Shown here piece by piece: positions 63,279-64,000 of a DNA stretch of 64,000 nucleotides (the stretch's first letter is position 1; each line of letters begins with the position of its first letter). Made by a program: the position numbers and the translations under genes. Source of the DNA: Cristatella mucedo (Eukaryota; Bryozoa; Phylactolaemata; Cristatellidae); assembly GCA_009760855.2 (NCBI GenBank), contig WPIO01000005.1, forward strand, positions 186,001 through 250,000. Direction: 5' to 3'. The notes under the pieces are model-generated. The model did not search any database and had not been told where the DNA came from. It worked only from the letters and a program-made list of their open reading frames with translations.

Positions 63279-64000
63279 ACCACGAGAGAATTAATTGGTC
63301 CTTTTGCTAGCAATAACTCTACTCTGAGTAGGCTCTAATCCTGCTGAGAGAGCAAACATAAAGACGAGTTTTTAAAAGCTCTCTTCTAAACAAATCTTTT
63401 AAATTTCAGACGGTCACGAGGTCAAAGATATACTAATTTACGAGCACAGATACACGATGTCATTATGGAGTCTTGTCGTATAACCAAGATTTTGTCATTC
63501 ACGATCCCGTAACTACAGCAACAGTCGCTGATGGCTTATCGATATTCAATAGCGGCGAGACCCGACTTACTGAATTGAGAGGCACATGCCTAATTTATAT
63601 GTATATGTTATGTGATCGAGAACTTGTCATGTCGTAAGGCTCCTTGAATAGAATTGCCTGTTTTCAATAGTATCATTCAACGAGTCCACTTTTTAGAATC
63701 GTCTGATTGAGAAGTGCATCTAGCAGCATTTTTGATTGGGATACATTGTTAGTGGGAATGCGAGCGCGTAGGTATAGCTCGACACGTAAACAGTTATTGT
63801 CATGCCTGAAAATTCTTTTCCTGTTTGACACAGAAAACCAGGATAGCCTACCCCTTGCATGTCTGCTTTTTGGACACGTGCATGTTCTCAGTAATCGCAA
63901 AGCCAGGTACTTTTCTTACCACTCATCCTTACCTTTCAGCGACCGGACCTATTGTCTAAGATTGCTTTAAGATTTTTCTGTCTCTAGCTTTGCTTAGCCA
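63279..64000. other. Intergenic sequence, nothing recognised
   Basis: AT-rich end of the window. A 75-codon minus-strand frame at 63673-63900 has no recognisable domain. Confidence 0.45.

Overview
The window is eukaryotic, most likely from an invertebrate metazoan. It has GT-AG introns, tRNA-derived SINEs, CR1/L2-like LINE remnants, a Ty3/gypsy remnant and many microsatellites. There is no bacterial gene organisation. I cannot name the species from sequence alone.

One gene fills positions 52003 down to 400 on the minus strand. It is a homologue of PTPN13 (PTP-BL/FAP-1), the large scaffolding tyrosine phosphatase with KIND, FERM, five PDZ and PTP domains. I assembled 37 coding exons by hand. 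All have GT donors and AG acceptors, and the reading phase is preserved across all 36 junctions, giving about 2,795 codons. The order is KIND (exons 1-5), linker (6-8), FERM (9-14), Ser-rich linker (15-16), PDZ1 (17), linker (18-19), PDZ2 (20-21), linker (22), PDZ3 (23-24), linker (25-26), PDZ4 (27-28), linker (29-30), PDZ5 (31-32), linker (33-35) and the start of the PTP domain (35-37). The WPD loop and the catalytic Cys loop lie beyond position 1, so the gene runs off the low-coordinate end.

The introns are full of repeats: a LINE family with a conserved 3' hairpin-like tail and (ATT)n end, a second LINE family, a tRNA-derived SINE with an intact box B, and a second SINE that carries the LINE tail. 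There are also a 23-bp minisatellite next to exon 35, a 15-bp minisatellite, and long (TC)n tracts.

From 52.0 to 64 kb, upstream of the start codon, I see no confident host gene. This stretch holds a Ty3/gypsy gag-pol remnant (60.95-62.03 kb, minus), a 555-bp inverted-repeat element with a TAA target duplication, a hAT-like miniature element, a solo-LTR-like repeat found several times, and a (TC)n tract of about 570 bp.
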